Shown: positions 1 through 7,972 of the stretch, in pieces
How the letters are laid out: each line of letters begins with the position of its first letter
Numbering within the stretch: position 1 is the first letter of the stretch
Source of the DNA: Neiella holothuriorum
GTDB taxonomy: Bacteria > Pseudomonadota > Gammaproteobacteria > Enterobacterales > Neiellaceae
NCBI RefSeq assembly: GCF_019457915.1
Contig: NZ_JAHZSS010000029.1
Coordinates: 1 to 42,406 of the forward strand
Length of the DNA: 42,406 nt
Reading direction: 5' to 3'
Translations under genes and position numbers: made by a program
The notes under the pieces: model-generated
What the model saw: the letters and a program-made list of their open reading frames with translations, nothing else
The model's database searches: none
Told to the model about the DNA's origin: nothing

Positions 1-77
1 GGACGCGTAGCTCAGCTGGATAGAGTACCTGGCTACGAACCAGGCGGTCGGAGGTTCGAATCCTCCCGCGTCCGCCA
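1..77 (+). tRNA. tRNA-Arg(ACG)
   Basis: A complete cloverleaf is visible. The acceptor arm GGACGCG pairs with CGCGTCC, followed by discriminator G and an encoded CCA. The anticodon stem CCTGG/CCAGG encloses the loop CTACGAA, giving anticodon ACG, read as ICG for CGN arginine codons. The T arm GGAGG-TTCGAAT-CCTCC is canonical. The gene begins at the first base of the window, so further tRNAs may lie upstream. A T run follows directly (78-87) without an extra hairpin. Confidence 0.97.
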
Positions 78-492
78 TCTTTTTTGCCAGTCGGCACCCC
101 TGTATTTTTTCCTACATTTTTTTAACTTTTTTGATTCCCGTAGAAAATCTAAAATGTTGTCATCTTGACACTGCTCAAACAATGCGCGAATTTGATCTAT
201 CTCATGACCATTTCTTAGCATTGTAGGCATAACTAGTACCAGTTTAAAAATCACACAGCAACGTCTAAAAGGCTTTAGGTCACAACATGATACAAGCCGC
301 AACATGCTTGCTATCAATCGCTAAAGTCGTATTACAGCCATTATTTTTGTAAGTTAACTACTCCTGCGAAACAGGGTTGTTCGAGAGTTGTTGAGGGTTT
401 GCGTAAAAATCAAGCGCAAAATCCTATTCACAGAAAGACTAGATCTGCATTATTATGTAGAAAAATTACATAAATATACTTAAGGGGAGATC
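78..492. other. gene-free stretch after tRNA-Arg
   Basis: About 415 bp without a convincing gene. The DNA looks more AT-rich than the flanking coding sequence. The only longer reading frame is on the minus strand and runs into the antisense of the tRNA, so I do not accept it. Near the right end is a perfect inverted repeat TTATGTA-N7-TACATAA just upstream of oadG. tRNA 3' ends are frequent integration sites, but I see no integrase and no repeat of the tRNA 3' end elsewhere in the window. Confidence 0.5.
453..473. promoter_or_regulatory. inverted repeat upstream of oadG
   Basis: TTATGTA and TACATAA form perfect 7-bp arms separated by 7 nt, ending about 20 bp before the oadG start. The spacing fits a dimeric regulator site controlling the oad operon, but I do not recognise the regulator. 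It could also be a chance palindrome in AT-rich DNA. Confidence 0.3.
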
Positions 493-744
493 ATGGCTGA
501 CCTAACCCAGCTCGTAGCCCAAGCCGCCAATATCATGGCTTTAGGCATGATTATCGTATTCTGCTTTCTCACGTTTTTGATTTTATGTGTCAACGTGATG
601 TCTAAGGTGATCAGCCAATATTTTCCTGATGCACCCGTACCAGTAAAGAGTAAACCAGCGCCACCAAGCACTGCGACTTCTCCTGTTGTGCTGGCAGCTG
701 TTGCCGCCGCGGTGCAACAACACCGAAATCAAGCAAAAGCCTAA
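493..744 (+). CDS. oadG: oxaloacetate decarboxylase gamma chain
   Basis: An 83-aa protein of the OadG family, the small membrane subunit that anchors the Na+-translocating oxaloacetate decarboxylase and bridges the alpha and beta subunits. One strong transmembrane segment spans about residues 14-36, followed by a Pro/Ala-rich cytoplasmic linker (about 47-65) and a short C-terminal tail. In characterised homologues the C terminus contacts the alpha subunit. The start is set by a strong purine-rich ribosome binding site AGGGGAGA 4-10 nt upstream. It is the first gene of an oadG-oadA-oadB operon, 29 bp from oadA. Sequence conservation in OadG is low, so the call rests largely on size, topology and position. 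Confidence 0.93.
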   Translation: MADLTQLVAQAANIMALGMIIVFCFLTFLILCVNVMSKVISQYFPDAPVPVKSKPAPPSTATSPVVLAAVAAAVQQHRNQAKA

Positions 745-773
745 ATTCGAATAAAACAAAACGAGAATTAATT

Positions 774-2558
774 ATGAGCAAGCCATTAGCAATTACTGAT
801 GTGGTGCTGCGTGACGCCCACCAATCCATTTTGGCTACCCGTATGCGGGTAGAAGACATGCTGCCTATTGCCGAAAAGCTAGACAAAATTGGTTATTGGT
901 CGATCGAATCTTGGGGCGGCGCTACCTTTGACGCCTGCATTCGTTTTTTAGGTGAAGATCCGTGGGAGCGACTCCGCCTATTGAAGCAAGCGATGCCAAA
1001 TACCAAGCATCAAATGCTACTACGTGGCCAAAACTTGTTGGGCTATCGTCACTATGCTGATGATGTGGTCGAAAAGTTCGTTGAGCGCGCACATGCCAAT
1101 GGCATGGATGTGTTCCGAATTTTTGATGCCATGAACGATACTCGTAATTTCCAAACGGCAGTCAAAGCTGCGGTTAACGTGGGCGCCCATGCGCAGGGCA
1201 CGCTGTCCTACACCACGTCACCATTCCACACCGAAGCAACGTGGGTGGAACTTGCTCGTAAACTCGAAGATTTGGGTTGTCACTCGCTGTGTATTAAAGA
1301 CATGGCGGGTTTGTTGCGACCATACGAAGCAGAAAGCCTCATTAAGTCGTTGAAGGCGGCAGTAGACGTGCCGATTGCATTGCACTGCCATGCCACTACA
1401 GGCTTGAGCTTGATGACCCATCAGAAAGCCATTGAAGCCGGTGTAGATATGATTGACTCGGCTATATCGTCAATGAGTATGACTTACGGCCACTCACCAA
1501 CAGAAACCTTGGTGGCTGCGCTGGAAGGGACTGAGCGTGACACCGGCTTGGATCTCACTGAGCTTCAAGAAATTGCGACTTATTTCCGTGATGTGCGGAA
1601 AAAATACGCTAAGTTCGAAGGTGCATTGAAAGGTGTTGATTCGCGTATTCTACTGGCACAAGTGCCAGGTGGCATGTTAACCAACATGGAAAACCAACTG
1701 CGCGAGCAAAACGCCACCGACAAGTTGGATGAAGTGTTGCTTGAAATTCCTCGGGTTCGCGAAGACTTAGGCTACATTCCTCTGGTTACGCCAACCTCGC
1801 AAATTGTTGGTACGCAAGCGGTGATCAATGTGTTGATGGGCGAGCGTTACAAGAGCATCACCAAAGAAACTGCGGGCGTTCTCAAGGGCGAATATGGTGC
1901 TGCTCCAACCGAAGTGAACAAAGAGCTGCAAGCAAAAGTACTCGAGGGCGGCGAGCCAATCACATGCCGCCCAGCCGATCTGATTGACGACGAACTTGAT
2001 TCATTGGTCACCGAGCTGAAGGAAAAAGCAACGGCCGATAGCATTGAGCTTGCCAAAGATGAAATTGACGATGTGCTGACCTACGCCTTGTTCCCACAAG
2101 TTGGCCTTAAATTCCTTAAAAACCGTAATAATCCAGATGCCTTTGAGCCTGCCCCAGGTAATGAACCTGAGCCAGCTCCTGCTGCGGCACCGGCTGCTGC
2201 TCCTGCCAGTGGACCAAGTGTGTACTCGGTGAAAGTTCAGGGCCAGCAGTTTGTGGTGGAAGTTGCTGAGGGGGGTGACATTAGTTCGATTGCTCCGGCC
2301 GCAGCATCGGCCAGTCCTGCGGCAGCGCCTGCTGCACCAAGCGCAGGTGAAGCTGTAGCAGCACCGTTGGCGGGTAACATTTTTAAAGTGAATGTTGGAC
2401 CGGGCGAAATGGTTAAGTCTGGAGATGTCATTTTGGTACTTGAAGCCATGAAAATGGAAACTGAAGTACGCGCGCCGCGCGATGGTCAGGTTGTCAGCGT
2501 TGATGTCAAAGAGGGCGACTCCGTTGCCGTTGGCGACGCCTTAATGTCGCTGGCATAA
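774..2558 (+). CDS. oadA: oxaloacetate decarboxylase alpha chain (biotin-dependent carboxyltransferase)
   Basis: A 594-aa cytoplasmic subunit that transfers the carboxyl group of oxaloacetate to biotin, yielding pyruvate. The N-terminal pyruvate-carboxylase-like TIM barrel starts with the typical [12 protein letters not shown] and later CIKDMAGLL and LHCHATTG segments. A central conserved carboxylase domain follows. The C-terminal biotinyl domain carries the AMKMET motif with the biotin-accepting lysine at residue 560. Two Ala/Pro-rich linkers (about 462-485 and 505-530) flank a short folded segment and probably let the biotin arm swing between the alpha and beta active sites. The reaction is coupled to Na+ export by OadB. 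Length is typical of the family. Confidence 0.98.
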   Translation: MSKPLAITDVVLRDAHQSILATRMRVEDMLPIAEKLDKIGYWSIESWGGATFDACIRFLGEDPWERLRLLKQAMPNTKHQMLLRGQNLLGYRHYADDVVEKFVERAHANGMDVFRIFDAMNDTRNFQTAVKAAVNVGAHAQGTLSYTTSPFHTEATWVELARKLEDLGCHSLCIKDMAGLLRPYEAESLIKSLKAAVDVPIALHCHATTGLSLMTHQKAIEAGVDMIDSAISSMSMTYGHSPTETLVAALEGTERDTGLDLTELQEIATYFRDVRKKYAKFEGALKGVDSRILLAQVPGGMLTNMENQLREQNATDKLDEVLLEIPRVREDLGYIPLVTPTSQIVGTQAVINVLMGERYKSITKETAGVLKGEYGAAPTEVNKELQAKVLEGGEPITCRPADLIDDELDSLVTELKEKATADSIELAKDEIDDVLTYALFPQVGLKFLKNRNNPDAFEPAPGNEPEPAPAAAPAAAPASGPSVYSVKVQGQQFVVEVAEGGDISSIAPAAASASPAAAPAAPSAGEAVAAPLAGNIFKVNVGPGEMVKSGDVILVLEAMKMETEVRAPRDGQVVSVDVKEGDSVAVGDALMSLA

Positions 2559-2570
2559 CGGGAGTTTTTG

Positions 2571-3701
2571 ATGGAAGCATTGCACACGCTATGGCTTGAG
2601 ACGGGCATCGCTAACTTTACCGGCGGTCAGCTGGTGATGATTGTCGTTGGCCTGTTGTTGCTGTTTTTGGCTATCTCCAAAAACTTCGAGCCATTATTGC
2701 TATTGCCAATTGGATTTGGCGCTATTTTGGCAAATACGCCCGTTGCCGGCTTTACCGAGCCGGGCGGTATTCTTTATTACATATTTGAAATTGGTGTCAA
2801 AACCGGTGTTTTCCCATTGCTCATCTTTATGGGCGTTGGGGCGATGACTGATTTTGGCGCACTGATTGCCAACCCTAAAACCTTATTGCTCGGTGCTGCC
2901 GCGCAGTTTGGTATTTTTGCGACTCTGTTTGGTGCTATTGCCCTGAACGCATTGCCGGGCTTTGAATTTACCTTGCAAGATGCGGCGGCCATTTCAATTA
3001 TTGGTGGTGCAGATGGGCCCACGGCGATCTTCGTTGCCTCGCGGCTGTCACCCGACTTACTGGGGGCTATTGCCGTAGCTGCGTACTCATATATGGCGTT
3101 GGTACCGATTATTCAGCCGCCAATTATGAAGGCGCTAACCACCGAAAAAGAACGTCAAATCCCAATGGGGCAGCTACGTGCCGTTTCTCGTAAAGAGAAA
3201 ATTGTATTCCCGCTGGCCGTGCTTGCGTTGGCAATTTTGTTCTTGCCTGCGTCAGCGCCTTTAGTGGGGATGTTCTGCCTCGGTAACTTGATGCGTGAAT
3301 CGGGAGTGGTTGATCGTCTATCAAAAGCCGCACAGAACGAGATCATCAACATTGTCACCATTATGTTGGGCTTGGCGGTAGGTTCTAAGCTGTCTGCCGA
3401 CAAGTTCCTGACTGTGGAAACTTTGGGCATTCTGGCGCTGGGAGCTGTCGCATTCTCAATTGGTACGGCATCTGGTGTACTGATGGCTAAATTGATGAGC
3501 CGTTTGACCGGCGGCAAGATTAATCCGTTAATTGGTGCTGCGGGCGTTTCTGCTGTGCCAATGGCGGCTCGTGTGGTTAATAAAGTTGGTTTGCAAGCCA
3601 ATCCACACAATTTCTTGTTAATGCATGCCATGGGGCCAAACGTAGCAGGTGTTCTAGGCTCTGCAGTTGCCGCAGGTGTCTTGTTGGCACTGGTTGGCTA
3701 A
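2571..3701 (+). CDS. oadB: oxaloacetate decarboxylase beta chain (Na+ pump)
   Basis: A 376-aa multi-spanning membrane protein that decarboxylates carboxybiotin and exports Na+. Family hallmarks are the [13 protein letters not shown] segment, containing the Asp implicated in Na+ binding in characterised enzymes, and the C-terminal [14 protein letters not shown] and [14 protein letters not shown] motifs. I chose the ATG at 2571, 6 nt after GGGAG, over the TTG one codon earlier. The gene follows oadA by 12 bp. It is followed by a strong terminator, so the operon ends here. Residue count matches the shorter OadB form, not the roughly 430-aa Klebsiella form. Confidence 0.97.
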   Translation: MEALHTLWLETGIANFTGGQLVMIVVGLLLLFLAISKNFEPLLLLPIGFGAILANTPVAGFTEPGGILYYIFEIGVKTGVFPLLIFMGVGAMTDFGALIANPKTLLLGAAAQFGIFATLFGAIALNALPGFEFTLQDAAAISIIGGADGPTAIFVASRLSPDLLGAIAVAAYSYMALVPIIQPPIMKALTTEKERQIPMGQLRAVSRKEKIVFPLAVLALAILFLPASAPLVGMFCLGNLMRESGVVDRLSKAAQNEIINIVTIMLGLAVGSKLSADKFLTVETLGILALGAVAFSIGTASGVLMAKLMSRLTGGKINPLIGAAGVSAVPMAARVVNKVGLQANPHNFLLMHAMGPNVAGVLGSAVAAGVLLALVG

Positions 3702-3717
3702 GTTACTCGTTGTATTT

Positions 3718-3745
3718 AAAAAGGCTGCTTCGGCAGCCTTTTTTT
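3718..3745 (+). terminator. rho-independent terminator of oadGAB
   Basis: AAGGCTGC-TTCG-GCAGCCTT is an 8-bp perfect stem capped by a stable TTCG tetraloop and followed by a run of T, 17 bp after the oadB stop codon. Confidence 0.92.
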
Positions 3746-3851
3746 GTGCCCGTTGGTTAAGCATCGTTTGGAGCTCGTTTTAGTGCGGTGTGAAATTAAT
3801 TGAACCGCCTGCCGGTCTTTTGAAGCGTATCTCACTGATTCAGGAGTCCCA

Positions 3852-5450
3852 GTGTTCAATTCAATCAGCAAACATGTCATGGCCGGTTACGCGGCAGTAT
3901 TAGTGCTACTGTTGGCAACATCACTACTGCTGTTTCGCACCAGTGAGCAAATTAAAGAGAGCAACAACCAATTCATCGATAGCACGCTACCCACGCTCGA
4001 TGCCGTTAAGCGCATAGAAACTATGATTGGCGATATGCAGATCAGTGCGTTTGGCATTTATGGGTTAACGGTGACATTGGACGAATTTGTTGAACAGTGG
4101 CGGGCGCAGCAACAGCTCATTTCGCAAGATTTAGAGCTGCTAGAGCTGCAGCAAATGAATACAGGGCAATTAGCTCAAAGCGTCGCTGCTGTGATTGAGC
4201 CGATTGGTTCGCTGTACGATGTCATGGCTGCACGCAGCCGCGATTGGGATCAAGCGCGAACTGAGTTGGCGCGTATTACATTACGAATTGATGAGCTCAA
4301 TTTGATACTCGCTGACTTGCAGCGACAAACGGCCAGCAATGCTGAGCAAGATTCGTTATTGGTTTCGTCTCGACTCGTGGATATGCAACAACTGATTGCG
4401 ATTACCTTACTGTTGTCGGTGTTGATCACCGGCTGGGCGTATTGGATGGCAAGGCGGCGCATCGTAGCGCCTGTCAGTCAGCTGGCCTCTGAACTCGATA
4501 AAATTACCGCTTCTTCTGACCTAACCAGCACAGTGGATACCTCTGGCTCACGAGAAGTGGCCAATACCGCAACGAGTGTAAATACGTTGCTGGCTACCTT
4601 CCATCAAATCGCCGTTGATATTCAGCACTCCTCGCTGCAGTTAGGCTCGTCGGCAGAACAATTATCTGGCTCGGCATTGGCCACTGATGATCAAATTATC
4701 CAGTTTACGGCCCAAATAGAGCACCTGATCCATACCATCGAACAGATTGAAGGCAACATTACGCAAAGCTCGGATCGTTCGATGAGTGCGTCTGAGATTG
4801 CGCTTGTCGGTGCGAAGCAAGTGAATGACGGGGCTCAACAAGTCACTGAAAATGCCGCCTCAATTTCCAAACTAGCCGATCAGATTGAAGAGTCGGCCAC
4901 CATGTTGATTAGCCTGAAGCAGGCCGGCGATCAAGTGAGCTCTGTGGTAGAAACCATCGCCCAAATTGCCGAGCAAACCAATTTGCTAGCGCTCAATGCG
5001 GCCATTGAAGCGGCTAGAGCGGGTGACTCGGGGCGTGGCTTTGCCGTAGTTGCTGATGAGGTAAGAACCTTAGCGTCGAGAACCTATGAGTCGACCCACG
5101 AAATCAATAGTATTCTGGAAACGATCGTAAGCGCCATTTCCACAACGGTAGCAGCCATGGATCATAACAAATCGGCAGCGCAGCAAACGGTGGTGCAAAC
5201 GCAATCGACGGTGCAAGCACTCGAACAGCTTCAGCAAACAGTGGTGCAATTGAGTGACGAAAACAAGATTCTGGCACAACTGTCTGAGCAAAGTAGCGTG
5301 AGCGCAACGACCATGCGTGAGCACATTGAGGCCATTAGTGAAGGGAGCGAGGCGGTGAGTGTTGCCAGCAAGGAAACCAAAGAAGCCTCTGGCAATTTGT
5401 CATCGCTGGCAAACTCGTTAAACCTGAGTGTTGCGAAGTTTCGGGTATAG
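3852..5450 (+). CDS. methyl-accepting chemotaxis protein
   Basis: A 532-aa inner-membrane chemoreceptor. TM1 is at about residues 9-28. The periplasmic part (about 29-178) is small and helical, resembling the four-helix-bundle (4HB_MCP) sensor type. TM2 is at about 179-199, followed by a HAMP linker and a cytoplasmic signalling domain. The hairpin tip is clear at about 365-412 ([18 protein letters not shown], then [15 protein letters not shown]), the region binding CheW/CheA. The C terminus ends SVAKFRV with no NWETF-like pentapeptide for CheR/CheB tethering. Start is GTG, preceded by CAGGAG. The gene stands alone between the oad terminator and a convergent operon, so its ligand is not suggested by context. 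Confidence 0.95.
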   Translation: MFNSISKHVMAGYAAVLVLLLATSLLLFRTSEQIKESNNQFIDSTLPTLDAVKRIETMIGDMQISAFGIYGLTVTLDEFVEQWRAQQQLISQDLELLELQQMNTGQLAQSVAAVIEPIGSLYDVMAARSRDWDQARTELARITLRIDELNLILADLQRQTASNAEQDSLLVSSRLVDMQQLIAITLLLSVLITGWAYWMARRRIVAPVSQLASELDKITASSDLTSTVDTSGSREVANTATSVNTLLATFHQIAVDIQHSSLQLGSSAEQLSGSALATDDQIIQFTAQIEHLIHTIEQIEGNITQSSDRSMSASEIALVGAKQVNDGAQQVTENAASISKLADQIEESATMLISLKQAGDQVSSVVETIAQIAEQTNLLALNAAIEAARAGDSGRGFAVVADEVRTLASRTYESTHEINSILETIVSAISTTVAAMDHNKSAAQQTVVQTQSTVQALEQLQQTVVQLSDENKILAQLSEQSSVSATTMREHIEAISEGSEAVSVASKETKEASGNLSSLANSLNLSVAKFRV

Positions 5451-5462
5451 CTTCAAGCGAGG

Positions 5463-5630
5463 CTATTGCATGAACCACATTATGATCGTGAGCATTAAGC
5501 CAAAGGCTCCGCAAAACGCGAAAATTGCGTAGAAGCCTTTGGCGCCTTGTTTAATGGTTAGCCCGTGATAGTTGAGAAACAGCCACCATAGGGCTGACAG
5601 AACTAACGGAACTAAAAATAATCGTGTCAT
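5463..5630 (-). CDS. 55-aa two-TM membrane protein coupled to symporter
   Basis: A small open frame translated from an ATG that overlaps the stop codon of the upstream symporter gene as ATGA, a classic sign of translational coupling. The product is 55 aa: an N-terminal hydrophobic segment (about 3-19, MTRLFLVPLVLSALWWLF), a short loop with HGLTIKQGAKG, and a second hydrophobic segment (about 32-53). It has no recognisable domain. Both the overlap and the compact two-helix design argue it is real and works with, or stabilises, the cation symporter. It ends 12 bp from the end of the convergent chemoreceptor gene. Function is not known; a role as a transporter accessory subunit is inference only. 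Confidence 0.72.
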   Translation of the reverse strand: MTRLFLVPLVLSALWWLFLNYHGLTIKQGAKGFYAIFAFCGAFGLMLTIIMWFMQ

Positions 5631-6880
5631 GCTTGCTCCTCAGATATTACCAGCGCAGGTTTTTCGTCACTTGCTTGCATCAAGCCTTCTTGTTGGCCAA
5701 TGGCAAGTGCAACGGCTGCATCACCAGTAACATTGGTGGTTGTACGCATCATATCAATGATCCGATCGATAGCGGCAATAAAGGCGATTCCTTCTAATGG
5801 CAAACCAGCGGCATTTAATGTCACGGTTAACATCACCATGGCAGAGCCTGGCACTCCAGCGGTGCCCACAGACGCCAGCACGGCGGTCGCCATGATCAAT
5901 ACATATTCGCTAGCTCCGAGAGGTATGCCGTAGAGCTGGGCGATAAAGACCGATGCAATGGCCGGATAAATGCCGCCGCACCCATCCATATTAATGGTTG
6001 CGCCCAGCGGTAACACAAAGCTCGAATACTGTTTAGACACGCCGAGGTTTTCGGTCACACATTGAGTGGTTACTGGCAAGGTTCCATAACTACTAGATGA
6101 CGAATAGGCCACCAATTGAGCAGGGAAGATGCTGCGGAAAAAGCGCACTGGTGACGTTTTTCCTAAGACCTTAACTAAGGTGCCATACACCAACAGCATG
6201 TGAATTAGACATGCCGCATAGATGGCACCAACGAATTTTAGTAGCGGCACCACGGCTTCAAAGCCAAAGCTGCCAAACATCCAAGCAATCAAGCCAAAGA
6301 CACCAAATGGTGTGAGCTCCATTACATAGCGGGTGATTTGGAACATCACTTCGGCACCGCTAGTGATGGTGTCTTTCAAGGCTTTTGCTTTGTCACCTAC
6401 GGTGTTAATGGCCACGCCGATTAAAATTGCAAAGCACAACACTTGCAGGATATTACCTTCGGCCATCGCCGCAATGGGGTTGCGCGGAATAATATCGATC
6501 AGCACTTGCGCGGCAGTTGGAATGTTGCGCTCTTTTACCGAATCGGCAGCAACCAGTTGCAAACCGCTGCCCCAATCAATACTAAGTGCGATGGTGAGGC
6601 CAATGGCCGATGCTATAAAGGCCGTGAGCAAAAACAGGCCAACGGTTTTTAAACCTATTCGGCCGAGGTTTTTCCCTGTGTATGAAGTTAAGGCAACCAC
6701 CAGAGTACAAAATACCAATGGGACAATGAGCATACGAATGGCGTTAATGAACAAATCGCCCAAAGGTTTGACGATTACCGCCTGCTCGGCCAGCAGTAAG
6801 CCTGTGGTGGCCCCTAATATAAAACCGGCTAAAACACGCTGCCAAAATGGAATGGCGAACCAAATTGTAAAAATCTTCAT
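5627..6880 (-). CDS. dicarboxylate/amino acid:cation (Na+ or H+) symporter, DAACS family
   Basis: A 417-aa protein of the GltP/DctA/SdcS-type secondary transporter family. The serine-rich re-entrant loop HP1 (SSSSSYGTLPVTTQ), the TM7 unwound motif NMDGCG, HP2 (SVGTAGVPGSAMVML) and the TM8 signature IDRIIDMMRTTTNVTGD are all present. The TM8 Asp and Arg/Thr residues decide between glutamate/aspartate and C4-dicarboxylate substrates, but I cannot choose confidently. Given the oxaloacetate-metabolising Na+ pump nearby, a Na+-coupled dicarboxylate or glutamate importer is plausible. No strong ribosome binding site is visible before the ATG. Its last codons overlap a 55-aa downstream gene. Confidence 0.95.
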   Translation of the reverse strand: MKIFTIWFAIPFWQRVLAGFILGATTGLLLAEQAVIVKPLGDLFINAIRMLIVPLVFCTLVVALTSYTGKNLGRIGLKTVGLFLLTAFIASAIGLTIALSIDWGSGLQLVAADSVKERNIPTAAQVLIDIIPRNPIAAMAEGNILQVLCFAILIGVAINTVGDKAKALKDTITSGAEVMFQITRYVMELTPFGVFGLIAWMFGSFGFEAVVPLLKFVGAIYAACLIHMLLVYGTLVKVLGKTSPVRFFRSIFPAQLVAYSSSSSYGTLPVTTQCVTENLGVSKQYSSFVLPLGATINMDGCGGIYPAIASVFIAQLYGIPLGASEYVLIMATAVLASVGTAGVPGSAMVMLTVTLNAAGLPLEGIAFIAAIDRIIDMMRTTTNVTGDAAVALAIGQQEGLMQASDEKPALVISEEQA

Positions 6881-6958
6881 GAATATCAGTTTATCTTATG
6901 GCTGAGCTGGGTATCCTATTGATTATTGCGCGTTCGGCCCAACAAGGTAAACCTGAGG

Positions 6959-7915
6959 ATGCTAAATTATTGCCGTATCGACTTAACTCACTTCGGTGAG
7001 GTAGACGGCCTTCAGCTAAATCGATATCCCATGCCATCGCTGACCAAAGGTCAGGTACTGATTAAAACTCACTATTCAGGTATTAATCCCATTGATGTGA
7101 AAACCCGAGCTGGCTTAGGTTGGGCGGCGCAACAAAATGCAGATCGCCTACCTTGGGCGCTTGGTTACGATGCCGCAGGGCAAGTCATTGCGGTAGGCGA
7201 GGGCGTTGATGAAGCTTGGCTCGGCCAGCCCGTCTGCGGCATGCTCGGCTTTCCCCTTGAAGCGGGTTGTTATGGCTCGGTTCGAGCGACCGATGTTAGT
7301 GACTTGCAAGTCATCCCCCAGCGGATCCATCCCATGCAAGCTGCCGCGCTACCACTAGCCGGACTAACGGCGCATCAAGCACTATTTGAGCATGGCCAAG
7401 CAAAAGCAGGTCAACGGGTGCTGATCTTAGGGGCTTCCGGAGGGGTTGGTCACCTTGCGCTACAATTAGCGGCTGATGCAGGTTGTGAAGTGATCGCCGT
7501 GGCATCGGCACAACGAGGACCATTGCTTCAGCAACTCGGAGCCAATCAAGCGTTAGACTACCGCTCCGACTGGCTTGAAGGGCTGGCGCCGGTCGACTTA
7601 TTGCTCGATTTGGTAGGAGGGGACGCCGGCATTCAGGCTGTTGCTAAGGTCAAAGCGAGTGGGCGCGTGGTGACTGTGCCGACGGTGACGGCCGACGATG
7701 TGATTGCTGCGGCAAAATCGCGGACGATTGACGCCACCGGTATGCTGGTTCATCCATGCGGTGATTCGTTACAACACTTGTTACAACTTGTGTCGGACAA
7801 CAAACTTACCATTGAGGTTGACTCTTGTTACCCTGCTCAGTCTGTTGCTGAAGCGCACCTTCACCTCGAACAAGGACAGGTTTGCGGAAAGTTGGTGTTA
7901 AATTGGTGCCAGTGA
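6959..7915 (+). CDS. quinone oxidoreductase-like MDR family NAD(P)H-dependent reductase
   Basis: A medium-chain dehydrogenase/reductase of the zinc-independent quinone-reductase type. The N-terminal GroES-like domain contains SGINPIDVKTRAG, and the Rossmann domain begins at VLILGASGGVGHLALQLA (NADPH-binding GxSGGVG). There are no structural or catalytic zinc cysteines. I chose the ATG at 6959 (318 aa), because the product then begins like family members with a short strand before FGEVDGLQL. An in-frame TTG at 6926 would add 11 residues without homology support. It is divergent from the symporter operon, with 78 bp between. Substrate unknown. Confidence 0.88.
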   Translation: MLNYCRIDLTHFGEVDGLQLNRYPMPSLTKGQVLIKTHYSGINPIDVKTRAGLGWAAQQNADRLPWALGYDAAGQVIAVGEGVDEAWLGQPVCGMLGFPLEAGCYGSVRATDVSDLQVIPQRIHPMQAAALPLAGLTAHQALFEHGQAKAGQRVLILGASGGVGHLALQLAADAGCEVIAVASAQRGPLLQQLGANQALDYRSDWLEGLAPVDLLLDLVGGDAGIQAVAKVKASGRVVTVPTVTADDVIAAAKSRTIDATGMLVHPCGDSLQHLLQLVSDNKLTIEVDSCYPAQSVAEAHLHLEQGQVCGKLVLNWCQ

Positions 7916-7972
7916 ATTTGACTGGCAAATGGCCTGATGCGGGACATTATCTTTGTTTGATAAGGACATTTT

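Noticed and set aside
33-317. 94-codon minus-strand frame ending in REDSNLRPPGS
   Set aside because: The C terminus is the antisense of tRNA-Arg, a well-known false protein. The remainder has no recognisable family, no good ribosome binding site and AT-rich composition.
475-480. TATACT as -10 box of oadG
   Set aside because: Transcription would start inside the ribosome binding site, and no acceptable -35 is present.
3155-3631. 158-codon minus-strand frame inside oadB
   Set aside because: Lies wholly antisense to a clear conserved gene; Ala/Thr/Asn/Pro-rich composition is a codon shadow.
6333-6905. 190-codon plus-strand frame opposite the DAACS symporter
   Set aside because: Antisense shadow of a strongly supported gene with all family motifs; no protein-like motifs of its own.
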